Positions 8,681-17,036 of a DNA stretch of 64,000 nt are shown piece by piece. Every line of letters begins with the position of its first letter. Positions within the stretch are counted from its first letter, which is position 1. Made by a program: the position numbers and the translations under genes. Below the pieces are notes generated by a model. The model was not told where the DNA came from. It searched no databases and saw only the letters and a program-made list of their open reading frames with translations. The stretch is from UBA5336 sp038745855 (GTDB lineage: Bacteria > Pseudomonadota > Alphaproteobacteria > Caulobacterales > Hyphomonadaceae): NCBI GenBank assembly GCA_038745855.1, contig JBCDLC010000013.1:1-64000 (forward strand). The letters run 5' to 3'.

Positions 8681-8695
8681 TTAACTATTCGGTAA
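8681..8695 (+). promoter_or_regulatory. CtrA-like box upstream of podJ
   Basis: TTAA-N7-GTAA (one mismatch to the CtrA consensus TTAA-N7-TTAA), 90 bp before the chosen podJ ATG. The 317-bp gap between merR and podJ otherwise shows only the MerR operator. CtrA control of podJ is known in Caulobacter; binding here is inferred. Confidence 0.4.
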
Positions 8696-8785
8696 TCCAA
8701 AGCCGCCCACGCCCAAGGGGTTGGAGTGAAGCAGCTGTGCCCGCGACTGGCGCTGGGCAAGGCATGGCTGAAAACGGAGCGTTGC

Positions 8786-11700
8786 ATGAGTGATCGCACG
8801 GGGTGGAATATTAAGGGGACAAGCGCGCGGACGCGAGATGTCGCGCGCGAGCGTGCGCGCCAGGAAGGTCTGACCCTCGGCGAGTACCTCAACCGCCTTT
8901 TGACCGAGGAAAGCGGAACCTTGTTCGGCCGTCAGCCCAACGAGGTCGAGCGCCCAACGGCCGGACGTCTCCCCCCTGGTTACGGCGAGTATGACGGCGC
9001 AGACGACAATCCGATGGAGGCGCTTCAACGCCTGACGCGCCGGATCGAGGCCGTCGAGGCGCGGTCCACACTCGCGATCTCCGGCATCGACCAGTCGGTG
9101 GTTGGCCTCCTGAAAAGGCTTGAGCACGCCGATCAGTCAAACAGCGAGCTTGGCGGCCACGTCGATGCGCTCATGGATGATGTCCGCGCGACGCACGATG
9201 AACTTAAACTTGCGATCGAACGCATCGAAGCCGACGATGGCACCCAACGCGCCCTTGAGGGCATGCGGGCCATCGAAGGCGCTGTCGCAAAGCTGGCCGA
9301 CCACGTCTACAGCGAGGGCGAGGCGGCGCAAAATGACGCGGACGCCATCAAGGCCCGGGTGGAAGCGGGCTTTTCTGAACTCACCGACCGGGTCGAGGGA
9401 ATGGAAGCGGCCGTCAATCGCCGCATGAAAGAGGCCGGCGAGGCCTTCGACAGCGCCGTCCAGGCTGCCGAACAGCGCAACCAGGGCGCCGCAAACCACC
9501 TCGCAGACCGTTTCGCCACGCTCGAAAAGTCTGTTCTCCAACGCCTGCAGTCGGCCGAGGAGTCCATCGGCGACAATTCGGAGTTGACCCAGCGGGTCGA
9601 AGCCCTCGAGACGGGCATGTCCGACGCGATTGGCAATCTCGAGGACACGCTGCGCACACTGCAAAGCCGGCTGTCCAACGCCGAAACGGGCACCAATGAC
9701 GCCCTCAGCAAGCTTCAGACAACCATGGGCACCCTAGACGACCGGATCCAGTCCGTCGCCGCCCAGGCCGTGAAAGACGACAGCCGGGCCATGAAGGTTG
9801 AGTTCGAGGCCCGTTTCGAAGGCCTGGCCAAGGATCTCCGCTCCACCATCGACCGGACACGGACCGAGCTCGCCAGCCAGATCGATGCAGCCGCTACGGC
9901 GGCAGATCCGGCCATGTTCACGTCCCTTCGCAGCGACATTGATGGCCTGCGCGTCAAGCTCGGGCAGACCGAGGCTCGCCAGTCTGAGACCCTTTCAGTC
10001 CTGTCGGACCGGTTGGATACGGTCATCGGCGATATCGAAACCCGCGTCGCGGCCCTCGATGACGACATGAAGTCTGGCGGGCCCGCGGTGGATTTCGACC
10101 AGTTTGCCGCCAGCGTGGAACAACGGCTCACCTACGTGGAAGCTGGGGTCTCAGGCATGGGCGAGGCCAATGTCATCGCCGTCCAAGAGGAAGTCTCCAA
10201 ACTGGCGGAAACCATCTCGACACGGTTGGACGGCGTTGAAGCCCGCGAGAGCCAAACCGCGTCGCTATTGGGTGAGCACCTGACGCGGATTACCGATACG
10301 CTGGACCAGCGCATCGTTGAAAGCGAGCGGAATAGCGCCTCCGCGATCGAACAGCTTGGCCAGACGGTCGCCAACATCACCAAACGCATGGAAGCGCGCC
10401 ATAACGAGGCCCTTGCGGGGATGGATCGCAAGCTCAGCGATGCCCAGGAGCAGCAGGATGCTCGCTTCCAGAACGTACTCCAGCAGGTAAATGCCAGGCT
10501 CGAGGAAATGCAGTCGGTATCACGGGAAAATGTGTCTCCCGTACAGCGCGCGATCGCATCATTGGCTGCGCGTCTCGACGCAGTTGAATCCTTCAACGCC
10601 CCGCCCTTCACCAACGAAGCGGTCGAGCAGGAGGCATTCGGTGCCCCGCCCAAGACGCCGCCGGAACGGGGTGGAGGGCTCCCCCGCCCTTTCGTCGAAA
10701 CGCCGGACGGTGACACGCGTTCGGCGGCTCCGACAGAAGACACAGATCTGGAAACCGGCTCTGAAGACGAACACACCGCTGAAGCGGCCGCTGCTCCCGA
10801 ACTCACCGATCAGGGCGACGACGGCCTTCATGCCGGCGATGATTTCCATATCCCTGAAGAAGCAGATGCGGCTGATGAGACATCGGCGGAACCGCTTGAA
10901 GACAGTTTGTTCGGCGAGGATGTCGCTGCTGAGGCACGCGACGTTGGCGAGCTGGGTCCGGATCAAGATGAGCTAGAGGCTGCTACTGTCAGCGACACGG
11001 ACGCAAAAGCATCAGCCGCACCGAGTCCTGACAGCATGTTCGAGGATGCCCCCGAAGCAGCACTCGACCTTATCCCAAACGCGGAGGCGGAGGTCGACGC
11101 CGGTTCCGAACTCAACTCTGAAGATTTTGCGGAAGCGTTGTCGGATGACGCCCCTGGCGCTGCACTCCAGGATAAAGGCTCGAGCAGCGTCCCGGAAGAG
11201 GCGCTGTTCTCGGACGATGATGCGCTCTTCGAAGACGGCCCCTCTGACGAAACCGGCTTGGACATCGAACCCGCACCAATTGGCGAACCAGAGGAGTTGG
11301 CTGAGCCCGATGCCGCCTCTGCTGCCCCCAATGACGACGCCTCGGAAAGTCCAGCGGCTGAGGATGACGGTCCCGGTCCGGCGATGAGCCCCATACCGGA
11401 GACAGATCCGAGCGCATTCGCGCCGGAAGCGGTTTTCGGCGGCGCGCCCTTGAACGTGTCCCTCCGTCACAGTCTCGATCTCATCCGGAAGGTGCGCGAG
11501 GAAAATGCGAGCGACGGCACCCCGTCCACGGACCGTCCGGCAATGACCGAAGTGCTGCCTGATGGGGGTGCGGCGCGGCTCGAAGAGGCGCTCGATCCTG
11601 CGCCCGATCTAGCCGACGCGGAACAAACGCTCGACGAGGACGCGCTGTTCGGCGCCTCCGAGCAAATTGGCGCTGCCAACCATCGTGAAGACGATCAGCC

Positions 11701-13708
11701 GTTCGACCAGCGAGAAGTAGTAGACTCTCCGGCGATGCTGGAAGACGCTTCCGCTGAAGACACCGATCCATTCGCCCTCGCGCCCCATATCGGCGAAGAA
11801 CGGGATCAGGATACCGGTACGGATGTACCCCTGGCGGCGGCATCGAATCCCTTCGATCCCGAAGAGACAGCAGATGCCGACGAGGCCCTGGAGCCTGGTC
11901 TTGGTGCCGAGGCAGATGCGCCCGAAACATCAGAGTCGACCGGGCAGATCCGGAAGAGCATCATTGCTGCGCCCCCGCCCATTCTTGATCCTGAAGCTGC
12001 GAAAGCGGAAGCAGAGTCCGAAGGCGTCGAGATCGGCAAATGGGACAGTCTGTTTTCTCCCGAGGCCAACAAGGATTTCGATGCAGAGCCCCTGTCCCCC
12101 GATGTCACGATCGGGCGCTACGCCGAGGACTTTGCCGAAGGCTACACGCCTGAAAACGATAGTCGTGGCAGCCGCCCTGACGAAGGTGAACGCTACGACC
12201 CCATTGCGGAGCTCGAAAACTGGTCCAACGCCTCCAGCGGCGAAGCCAATACTGGACCTGAAGACCAGGCGGCACCGGATAACGATGATGGGCCTTTCAA
12301 CGGGGAGAGCGCCGAGGCCCGCCCGCTCGACGTGCCGCGCCCAAGTCTTGCCGACCAGGCCATCCCATTCGGCGAAGCGGATAAGGGCTATCTGAACAAG
12401 GCACGCGCCGCCGCCATTGCAGCCGCCGAAGCTGCAAATCCGGACAAGAAAAAGAAAAAAGCCGCGAAAGGTGGCGGCTCAAAGCTCCCAATTTATGCTG
12501 TCGCCACCGCTGTCGGTCTCGCAACCGCGGGGACTGCCGGCTATCTCTATCTGCGGGGCAAGCAGGGCCCTGCGCCCTCCGTCCTGTCTGAAACACCCGG
12601 CCAGAATAGCGCTCCTGCGGTCTCGGGCCCGGAAACGGGCCAAGCGCCCGCGGCTTCGGAAGCTGCCAACGCCATGGCCGCCCTGCTCGACACACCGGCC
12701 ACGGCCGCGGAGCCTTCGATCGGTGAGCCAACCTCTGATGATCTCGAAGCGGTCCTCTTCGATGCGCCGGCTGCGCCCGCAACTGAGGCCGGTGATGCCG
12801 CGGGATCCGATGTCCCTACCCTTGCCGCCTTACAACCGGTTGCGCCAAGCGATGCGTCGGTCGCGCCGTCGGGGTCCACGGCCCCCTATGATCCTATTCC
12901 GGCGGGTCGGCCCATAACCGCTGCGGTTGAAGCGGGCGATCCGGTTGCAGAATTGCTTCACGGGCAGGATCTCGTTGCCGACGGGGTCTATGAAGAGGGG
13001 GTCGCCCTGATCCGTGCGGCGGCAAATGACGGACTGGCAGCCGCTCAATACCGCCTCGCAAAGCTTCACGAAAAAGGTCTCGGCGTCCCCCGCGACACCC
13101 AGACGGCGCGCACTTGGACCGAACGGGCCGCAAACGGCAACAACGTCAAGGCCATGCACGATCTCGCCGTCTTCTACGCCGATGGCGAGGGCGGCGAGCA
13201 AAGCTACGCAAAGGCCGCCGAGTGGTTTGGCAAGGCCGCGGCCCACGGCGTCATGGACAGCCAGTACAATCTCGCCGTCCTCTATGAACGGGGTCTCGGC
13301 GTGACGGAAAACCTGAGCGAGGCGGCCTTCTGGTTTGCCACCGCTGAACAGGCCGGCGATAGCGGCGCTGGCGCCCGGCTCGCAACGCTCCGGGAAAAAA
13401 TGTCCAGCGAAGCCCATGCCGAAGCAGTCGCCCGGGCGGAACGCTGGCAGGTGTCGCCCATGGACGAACGGGCCAACGGCACCTTCGCCGAGAAAAGCTG
13501 GGGCTTTGGCGCACCGAACCAGGTGCGTGCCGTCCAGGCGGCCCTCTCTGCCATCGGCTATCCGGCGGTCACCCCGACCGGACGCATGGACACCGCCACA
13601 GCCGAGGCCATCGCTGGCTTCGAGGAAACAAACGGTCTTGCCGTTACGGCAACCCTCACGCCAGAGCTGGTCAACCGCCTCAACGCCAACGCCGCCCGCG
13701 ACAGCTAG
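8786..13708 (+). CDS. podJ: PodJ-like polar organelle protein (coiled coil, TM, Sel1 repeats, PG-binding domain)
   Basis: A 1640-aa protein starting at ATG 8786, which has GGAG six bases upstream (a longer frame from 8726 lacks this). Residues 1-60 hold a short basic motif (TSARTRDVARERARQEGLTLGEYLNRLL) common to such proteins. A long helical coiled-coil region follows to about residue 610, then a roughly 600-residue acidic, Asp/Glu/Ala/Pro-rich linker. One transmembrane helix (YAVATAVGLATAGTAGYLYL) lies near residue 1240. The periplasmic part has Sel1-like repeats (AAQYRLAKLHEKGLGV, SQYNLAVLYERGLGV) and a C-terminal peptidoglycan-binding domain (VRAVQAALSAIGYPA). This is PodJ layout, but longer than the 974-aa Caulobacter protein. 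Role: scaffold at a cell pole. Confidence 0.8.
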   Translation: MSDRTGWNIKGTSARTRDVARERARQEGLTLGEYLNRLLTEESGTLFGRQPNEVERPTAGRLPPGYGEYDGADDNPMEALQRLTRRIEAVEARSTLAISGIDQSVVGLLKRLEHADQSNSELGGHVDALMDDVRATHDELKLAIERIEADDGTQRALEGMRAIEGAVAKLADHVYSEGEAAQNDADAIKARVEAGFSELTDRVEGMEAAVNRRMKEAGEAFDSAVQAAEQRNQGAANHLADRFATLEKSVLQRLQSAEESIGDNSELTQRVEALETGMSDAIGNLEDTLRTLQSRLSNAETGTNDALSKLQTTMGTLDDRIQSVAAQAVKDDSRAMKVEFEARFEGLAKDLRSTIDRTRTELASQIDAAATAADPAMFTSLRSDIDGLRVKLGQTEARQSETLSVLSDRLDTVIGDIETRVAALDDDMKSGGPAVDFDQFAASVEQRLTYVEAGVSGMGEANVIAVQEEVSKLAETISTRLDGVEARESQTASLLGEHLTRITDTLDQRIVESERNSASAIEQLGQTVANITKRMEARHNEALAGMDRKLSDAQEQQDARFQNVLQQVNARLEEMQSVSRENVSPVQRAIASLAARLDAVESFNAPPFTNEAVEQEAFGAPPKTPPERGGGLPRPFVETPDGDTRSAAPTEDTDLETGSEDEHTAEAAAAPELTDQGDDGLHAGDDFHIPEEADAADETSAEPLEDSLFGEDVAAEARDVGELGPDQDELEAATVSDTDAKASAAPSPDSMFEDAPEAALDLIPNAEAEVDAGSELNSEDFAEALSDDAPGAALQDKGSSSVPEEALFSDDDALFEDGPSDETGLDIEPAPIGEPEELAEPDAASAAPNDDASESPAAEDDGPGPAMSPIPETDPSAFAPEAVFGGAPLNVSLRHSLDLIRKVREENASDGTPSTDRPAMTEVLPDGGAARLEEALDPAPDLADAEQTLDEDALFGASEQIGAANHREDDQPFDQREVVDSPAMLEDASAEDTDPFALAPHIGEERDQDTGTDVPLAAASNPFDPEETADADEALEPGLGAEADAPETSESTGQIRKSIIAAPPPILDPEAAKAEAESEGVEIGKWDSLFSPEANKDFDAEPLSPDVTIGRYAEDFAEGYTPENDSRGSRPDEGERYDPIAELENWSNASSGEANTGPEDQAAPDNDDGPFNGESAEARPLDVPRPSLADQAIPFGEADKGYLNKARAAAIAAAEAANPDKKKKKAAKGGGSKLPIYAVATAVGLATAGTAGYLYLRGKQGPAPSVLSETPGQNSAPAVSGPETGQAPAASEAANAMAALLDTPATAAEPSIGEPTSDDLEAVLFDAPAAPATEAGDAAGSDVPTLAALQPVAPSDASVAPSGSTAPYDPIPAGRPITAAVEAGDPVAELLHGQDLVADGVYEEGVALIRAAANDGLAAAQYRLAKLHEKGLGVPRDTQTARTWTERAANGNNVKAMHDLAVFYADGEGGEQSYAKAAEWFGKAAAHGVMDSQYNLAVLYERGLGVTENLSEAAFWFATAEQAGDSGAGARLATLREKMSSEAHAEAVARAERWQVSPMDERANGTFAEKSWGFGAPNQVRAVQAALSAIGYPAVTPTGRMDTATAEAIAGFEETNGLAVTATLTPELVNRLNANAARDS

Positions 13709-13759
13709 GCGCGCGAGCCCGGACCGGGCGGACACACCTTCATTTGACTGTTCAAACCC

Positions 13760-14503
13760 TCACAGGCGCCATTGGGCAGAGGGTGGTCTATCGGGGACGA
13801 GTTGGTTCATTCCGAACACGAAGATCCGGCTCTCGCCCATTGCAAAAGCCATGAGCCCATCTGGGAAGATCGGCGAGAACGCAGCATCGTGTACATTGAG
13901 CCCACCCGTAAATGCCCCCAGCGCCGGCATCACCAGCCGGTCTCCGTCGGACACAAACGACCGCCGCCGCACAGACCGTCCCCGCCGCCGCACCTTGGCC
14001 GCCGGATGCAGGTGCCCCGCCACCTCACCAACTGCGCCCGTCGGCTCATGGCGGAAGGTTATCGGCCCAATCACCCATTCGTGCGCCGCTTCGCCGCCCA
14101 GGTGCGCCGGCGGATCCGGATCATGGTTCCCCTCCACCCATACCCACTTGTGCGCTGCGGTAAGCAACCGGATCCGTGCCGCATCGCGGTCAGACAAGCG
14201 CGCATCCGCACCCCGGTCATGGAAACTGTCCCCTAATGAAATCACCGTCTCAGGCGCGAGCCGAGCACACATCGCCTCGACTACGGCCAGCGTCGCGCCC
14301 GTGTCATAGGGCGGCAGCATTTGCCCGCGCCGTGCGAAACTCGATCCCTTCTCCAGGTGAAGGTCAGACACCACGAGCACCGACCGATCGGGCCACCACA
14401 AGCCGCCCTCAACAAGGGGATACACCCACTCCCCCACCAGGTGGATCTTCGTCGCCGGCGCCGGTGTATCCGGCCCAGCGCAGGAGGAAGCTGCGTCGCC
14501 CAT
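13760..14503 (-). CDS. pdeM: Metallophosphoesterase PdeM (ligase-associated DNA damage response type)
   Basis: About 247 aa with the calcineurin-like metal-binding series in order: SDLHLEKG, GDSFHD, GNHD and GHLHP. SDLHLEKGSSFARRG followed by LPPYDT is characteristic of PdeM, an Mn-dependent endonuclease/phosphodiesterase. I chose the ATG at 14503 (MGDAASSC); the frame extends 20 codons further but with unlike sequence. In many bacteria pdeM sits beside a Lhr-like helicase and an ATP-dependent ligase. Neither is here: the neighbours are podJ (convergent) and purH. Confidence 0.82.
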   Translation of the reverse strand: MGDAASSCAGPDTPAPATKIHLVGEWVYPLVEGGLWWPDRSVLVVSDLHLEKGSSFARRGQMLPPYDTGATLAVVEAMCARLAPETVISLGDSFHDRGADARLSDRDAARIRLLTAAHKWVWVEGNHDPDPPAHLGGEAAHEWVIGPITFRHEPTGAVGEVAGHLHPAAKVRRRGRSVRRRSFVSDGDRLVMPALGAFTGGLNVHDAAFSPIFPDGLMAFAMGESRIFVFGMNQLVPDRPPSAQWRL

Positions 14504-14593
14504 TTCACCGTTCTGGAGTGCCCCGGCGCACCGGTCAATTCCGCGGGGCCCAGTCCTCTCCACTCCTCTCCACCAACCAGGGCTGTCGCCGCC

Positions 14594-16198
14594 TCAGTGC
14601 CGGAAATGCCGCATGCCCGTGAACACCATGGCCAGTCCCGCAGCGTCGGCCGCCTCGATCACCGCGTCATCCCGGATCGAACCGCCCGGTTGGATCACCG
14701 CCGTCGCCCCCGCTTCTGCCGCCTGCAGGAGACCATCGGGGAATGGGAAAAACGCGTCCGACGCTGCCACACAGCCGGCCGTCTTGGGCGCCGCCCATCC
14801 GGCCACCTCAGCCGCATCCTCCGCCTTGCGCGCCGCAATCCGCGCACTGTCAATACGGCTCATCTGGCCGGCGCCGATCCCTGCCGTCGCGCCGTCCTTG
14901 GCATAAACGATCGTGTTCGATTTCACATGCTTGGCCACCCGCCAGGCAAACAGCAGGTCATCCATCTCCTGCGCGCTCGGCGCCTTCTTCGTCACGGTCT
15001 TGAGATCGCCCGCGCCAACCTGGCCAAAGTCGCGGTCCTGCACGAGGAACCCGCCCGCCACCGTCTTCACGAATCGGCCCGGCGCCGCCGGATCTGGCAG
15101 CCCTTCGGTGAGCAACAGCCGCAGGTTCTTCTTTTTCGCAAAGACCGCCAGCGCATCGTCATCGGCGCCCGGCGCAATCACCACTTCGGTGAACACCGCC
15201 GTGATAGCCTCGGCCAACGGCCCCGTCAGCGGACCATTCAGCGCCACGATCCCGCCAAACGCAGAGGTGCTGTCACACGCCAGCGCGGCGCCATAGGCAT
15301 CCAGCAAGCTGTCGCCCAGCGCCACACCGCAGGGATTGGCATGCTTGATGATCGCTGCCGCCGGGCGGTCTGTCCCAAGCTCGCCGATCAACTCATAGGC
15401 CGCGTCGGTATCATTGATATTGTTGTACGAGAGCGCCTTGCCCTGCACCTGCCGCGCCGTCGCCACGCCTGGGCGGGCGTCACCGGTGACATAGAACGCC
15501 GCCCTCTGGTGCGGGTTCTCGCCATAGCGCAAGGTCTCATGGCGCCTGCCCCCCAAGGTGCTCCACGCGGGGACCGCCTCGCCGATCTGGTCGGCATACC
15601 ACCCGCTAATGGCCGCATCATAGGCCGCCGTCCGGGCGTAGGTCTTCGCCGCGAGCGCCCGGCGCCTTTCTGCCGATACAGCGCCCTCCGAGCCCGCCAT
15701 ATCGGACAGCACACCATCGAGATCCGCACCCTCGGTGCAGACCGCAACAAACGCTGCATTCTTCGCCGCCGCCCGCAGCATGGCCGGCCCGCCAATATCG
15801 ATATTCTCGATAGCCGTGTCGACGTCTGCGCCCGAAGCGATCGTCGCCTCAAACGGATAGAGATTGATGTAAACCAGATCGATCGCGCCAATGCCGTGGG
15901 CCTCGGCATCGGCCACATGCCCCGCATCGTCGCGGCGGAAGAGCAGCCCCCCATGCACGGCCGGATGCAGCGTCTTGACCCGTCCATCCATCATCTCCGG
16001 GAACCCCGTGAGATCGGCCACATCCTTCACATCCAGGCCGGCCGCCTTGAGCGCCTTCGCCGTGCCGCCCGTCGAGACCAATTCGACGCCAAGCGCAGAG
16101 AGGCGCTTCGCCCGCTCCACCAGCCCGTCCTTGTCGGACACCGATATCAAGGCCCGCCGGATCGTGACCGGGCCCATGGGGTCTGCGGATGGCGACAT
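14594..16198 (-). CDS. purH: Bifunctional AICAR formyltransferase / IMP cyclohydrolase
   Basis: A 534-aa PurH catalysing the last two steps of purine synthesis to IMP. The N-terminal MGS-like cyclohydrolase domain begins RALISVSDKDGLVERAK. The transformylase part has KHANPCGVALGDS (catalytic Lys-His), and the C-terminus ends DAFFPFPDGLLQAAEAGA then MVFTGMRHFRH, as usual. The start at 16198 has AGGAG seven bases upstream and gives the family's normal length; the longer frame to 16306 adds a basic stretch with no similarity. An unrelated long plus-strand frame over this gene is antisense. Confidence 0.95.
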   Translation of the reverse strand: MSPSADPMGPVTIRRALISVSDKDGLVERAKRLSALGVELVSTGGTAKALKAAGLDVKDVADLTGFPEMMDGRVKTLHPAVHGGLLFRRDDAGHVADAEAHGIGAIDLVYINLYPFEATIASGADVDTAIENIDIGGPAMLRAAAKNAAFVAVCTEGADLDGVLSDMAGSEGAVSAERRRALAAKTYARTAAYDAAISGWYADQIGEAVPAWSTLGGRRHETLRYGENPHQRAAFYVTGDARPGVATARQVQGKALSYNNINDTDAAYELIGELGTDRPAAAIIKHANPCGVALGDSLLDAYGAALACDSTSAFGGIVALNGPLTGPLAEAITAVFTEVVIAPGADDDALAVFAKKKNLRLLLTEGLPDPAAPGRFVKTVAGGFLVQDRDFGQVGAGDLKTVTKKAPSAQEMDDLLFAWRVAKHVKSNTIVYAKDGATAGIGAGQMSRIDSARIAARKAEDAAEVAGWAAPKTAGCVAASDAFFPFPDGLLQAAEAGATAVIQPGGSIRDDAVIEAADAAGLAMVFTGMRHFRH

Positions 16199-16308
16199 CG
16201 AACAGCTCCTGAAAGCAATTGAGGCAGGTTTCCTGCCCTGCCCTTGGAACGCGCCCGGGCTAACACGGGTCGAGGGGCCTGTCAGGCCTCGGCACCGGCA
16301 ATCCATGT

Positions 16309-16925
16309 TTATCCAACACCTTGTGAAATAAATTTCTCACATAATCAACGTATTGAAAGAAAGTTGCCCTTCCCAATCCCCACCCCGAATTCCTGTGTTA
16401 GCCTCTTCCCATGAACCTTTTCATACGCTTTCTCCGGGCGCTCGCCCTCACGGTCTCTTTGGCATGGCTCCATGCCAGCCGGGCCGTCTTTGGCATGCGC
16501 GAAATCCGGAAACTGGGCTTGGGTGGATACGGGCATCGCTCGTCCAACCGTGCCGGTTCTGCGCACGAAAAGGATCATCCCGACCGGGCCCATAGTGTGG
16601 TGGCGTGGACCCGGTTTGACGACGGCGACGGTTTGGGTGGTCAAGGGGTCATACGCGCGGGTCTGGGCGCGGGTATGTACGCGGGTGCCGTATCGGCAAC
16701 CCGTTTGGCAGACGGCGCGTATACGCCGTTGATAACGGGCGAGGCCAGGAATGGCCTCCTCCAGGGTGGGGCACAGGGCCATTTGGCCTCCGCCCCGTTC
16801 AAAATCGTAAAAGGCCTGATCACGGGTCCTGAACCAGGCGCCTGACGCGAGTCAGGCCCGCTTCAGTCCTCTGAGGCCGCAAGACCTGCCGGACGCGCCC
16901 CAGCGCGAGCCGGGCAAAAGTGCTG
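16309..16925 (+). repeat. Dispersed element, copy A (617 bp)
   Basis: One of three copies of an undescribed element. It starts with TTATCC, then TTCCCAATCCCCACCCC at 16370-16386, a 24-base gap and an ATG at 16411. It ends with a hairpin (16889-16913: CCGG-A-CGCGC-CCCA-GCGCG-AG-CCGG) and GGGCAAAAGTGCTG. Copies B (58957-59553) and C (29345-29949, minus) have the same order, nearly the same length and diverged middles. It fills the gap between purH and the CapD-like gene. No transposase and no target-site duplication were seen. Confidence 0.7.
16411..16845 (+). CDS. Possible small exported protein of element copy A
   Basis: A 144-aa frame from the conserved ATG. The N-terminus MNLFIRFLRALALTVSLAWL is hydrophobic and could be a signal peptide or a membrane anchor. 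The rest is Gly/Ala-rich without a known domain. Similarity with the copy-B ORF is clear only over the first 30 or so codons (AVFGMRE versus AAFGVRE). The matching start position, length (133-144 aa) and hydrophobic start in three copies support translation; the divergence afterwards argues for fast evolution or a non-coding element. I cannot assign a function. Confidence 0.35.
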   Translation: MNLFIRFLRALALTVSLAWLHASRAVFGMREIRKLGLGGYGHRSSNRAGSAHEKDHPDRAHSVVAWTRFDDGDGLGGQGVIRAGLGAGMYAGAVSATRLADGAYTPLITGEARNGLLQGGAQGHLASAPFKIVKGLITGPEPGA

Positions 16926-17036
16926 CGTGAAATCCAAAATCGCGCAAGAAGTGGCGGCCCCAGGAAAACAGCACAAACGTCTCCCGGCGCCATCAGTCCG
17001 CAGCTCGCTCGGCCCACTGTACCGTGGACCGGCGCC

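Noticed and set aside
13711..13728. GCCCGG-A-CCGGGC after podJ
   Set aside because: Loop too short and no T-run, so not a Rho-independent terminator.
14321..16222. 633-codon plus-strand frame over purH
   Set aside because: Arg/Pro-rich, antisense to a conserved enzyme; typical of GC-rich DNA where reverse frames stay open.
16372..16386. MraZ-type TGGG repeats in the element leader
   Set aside because: MraZ sites have TGGG repeats with a 5-bp spacer; here the spacing is 3 bp and there are not three repeats.
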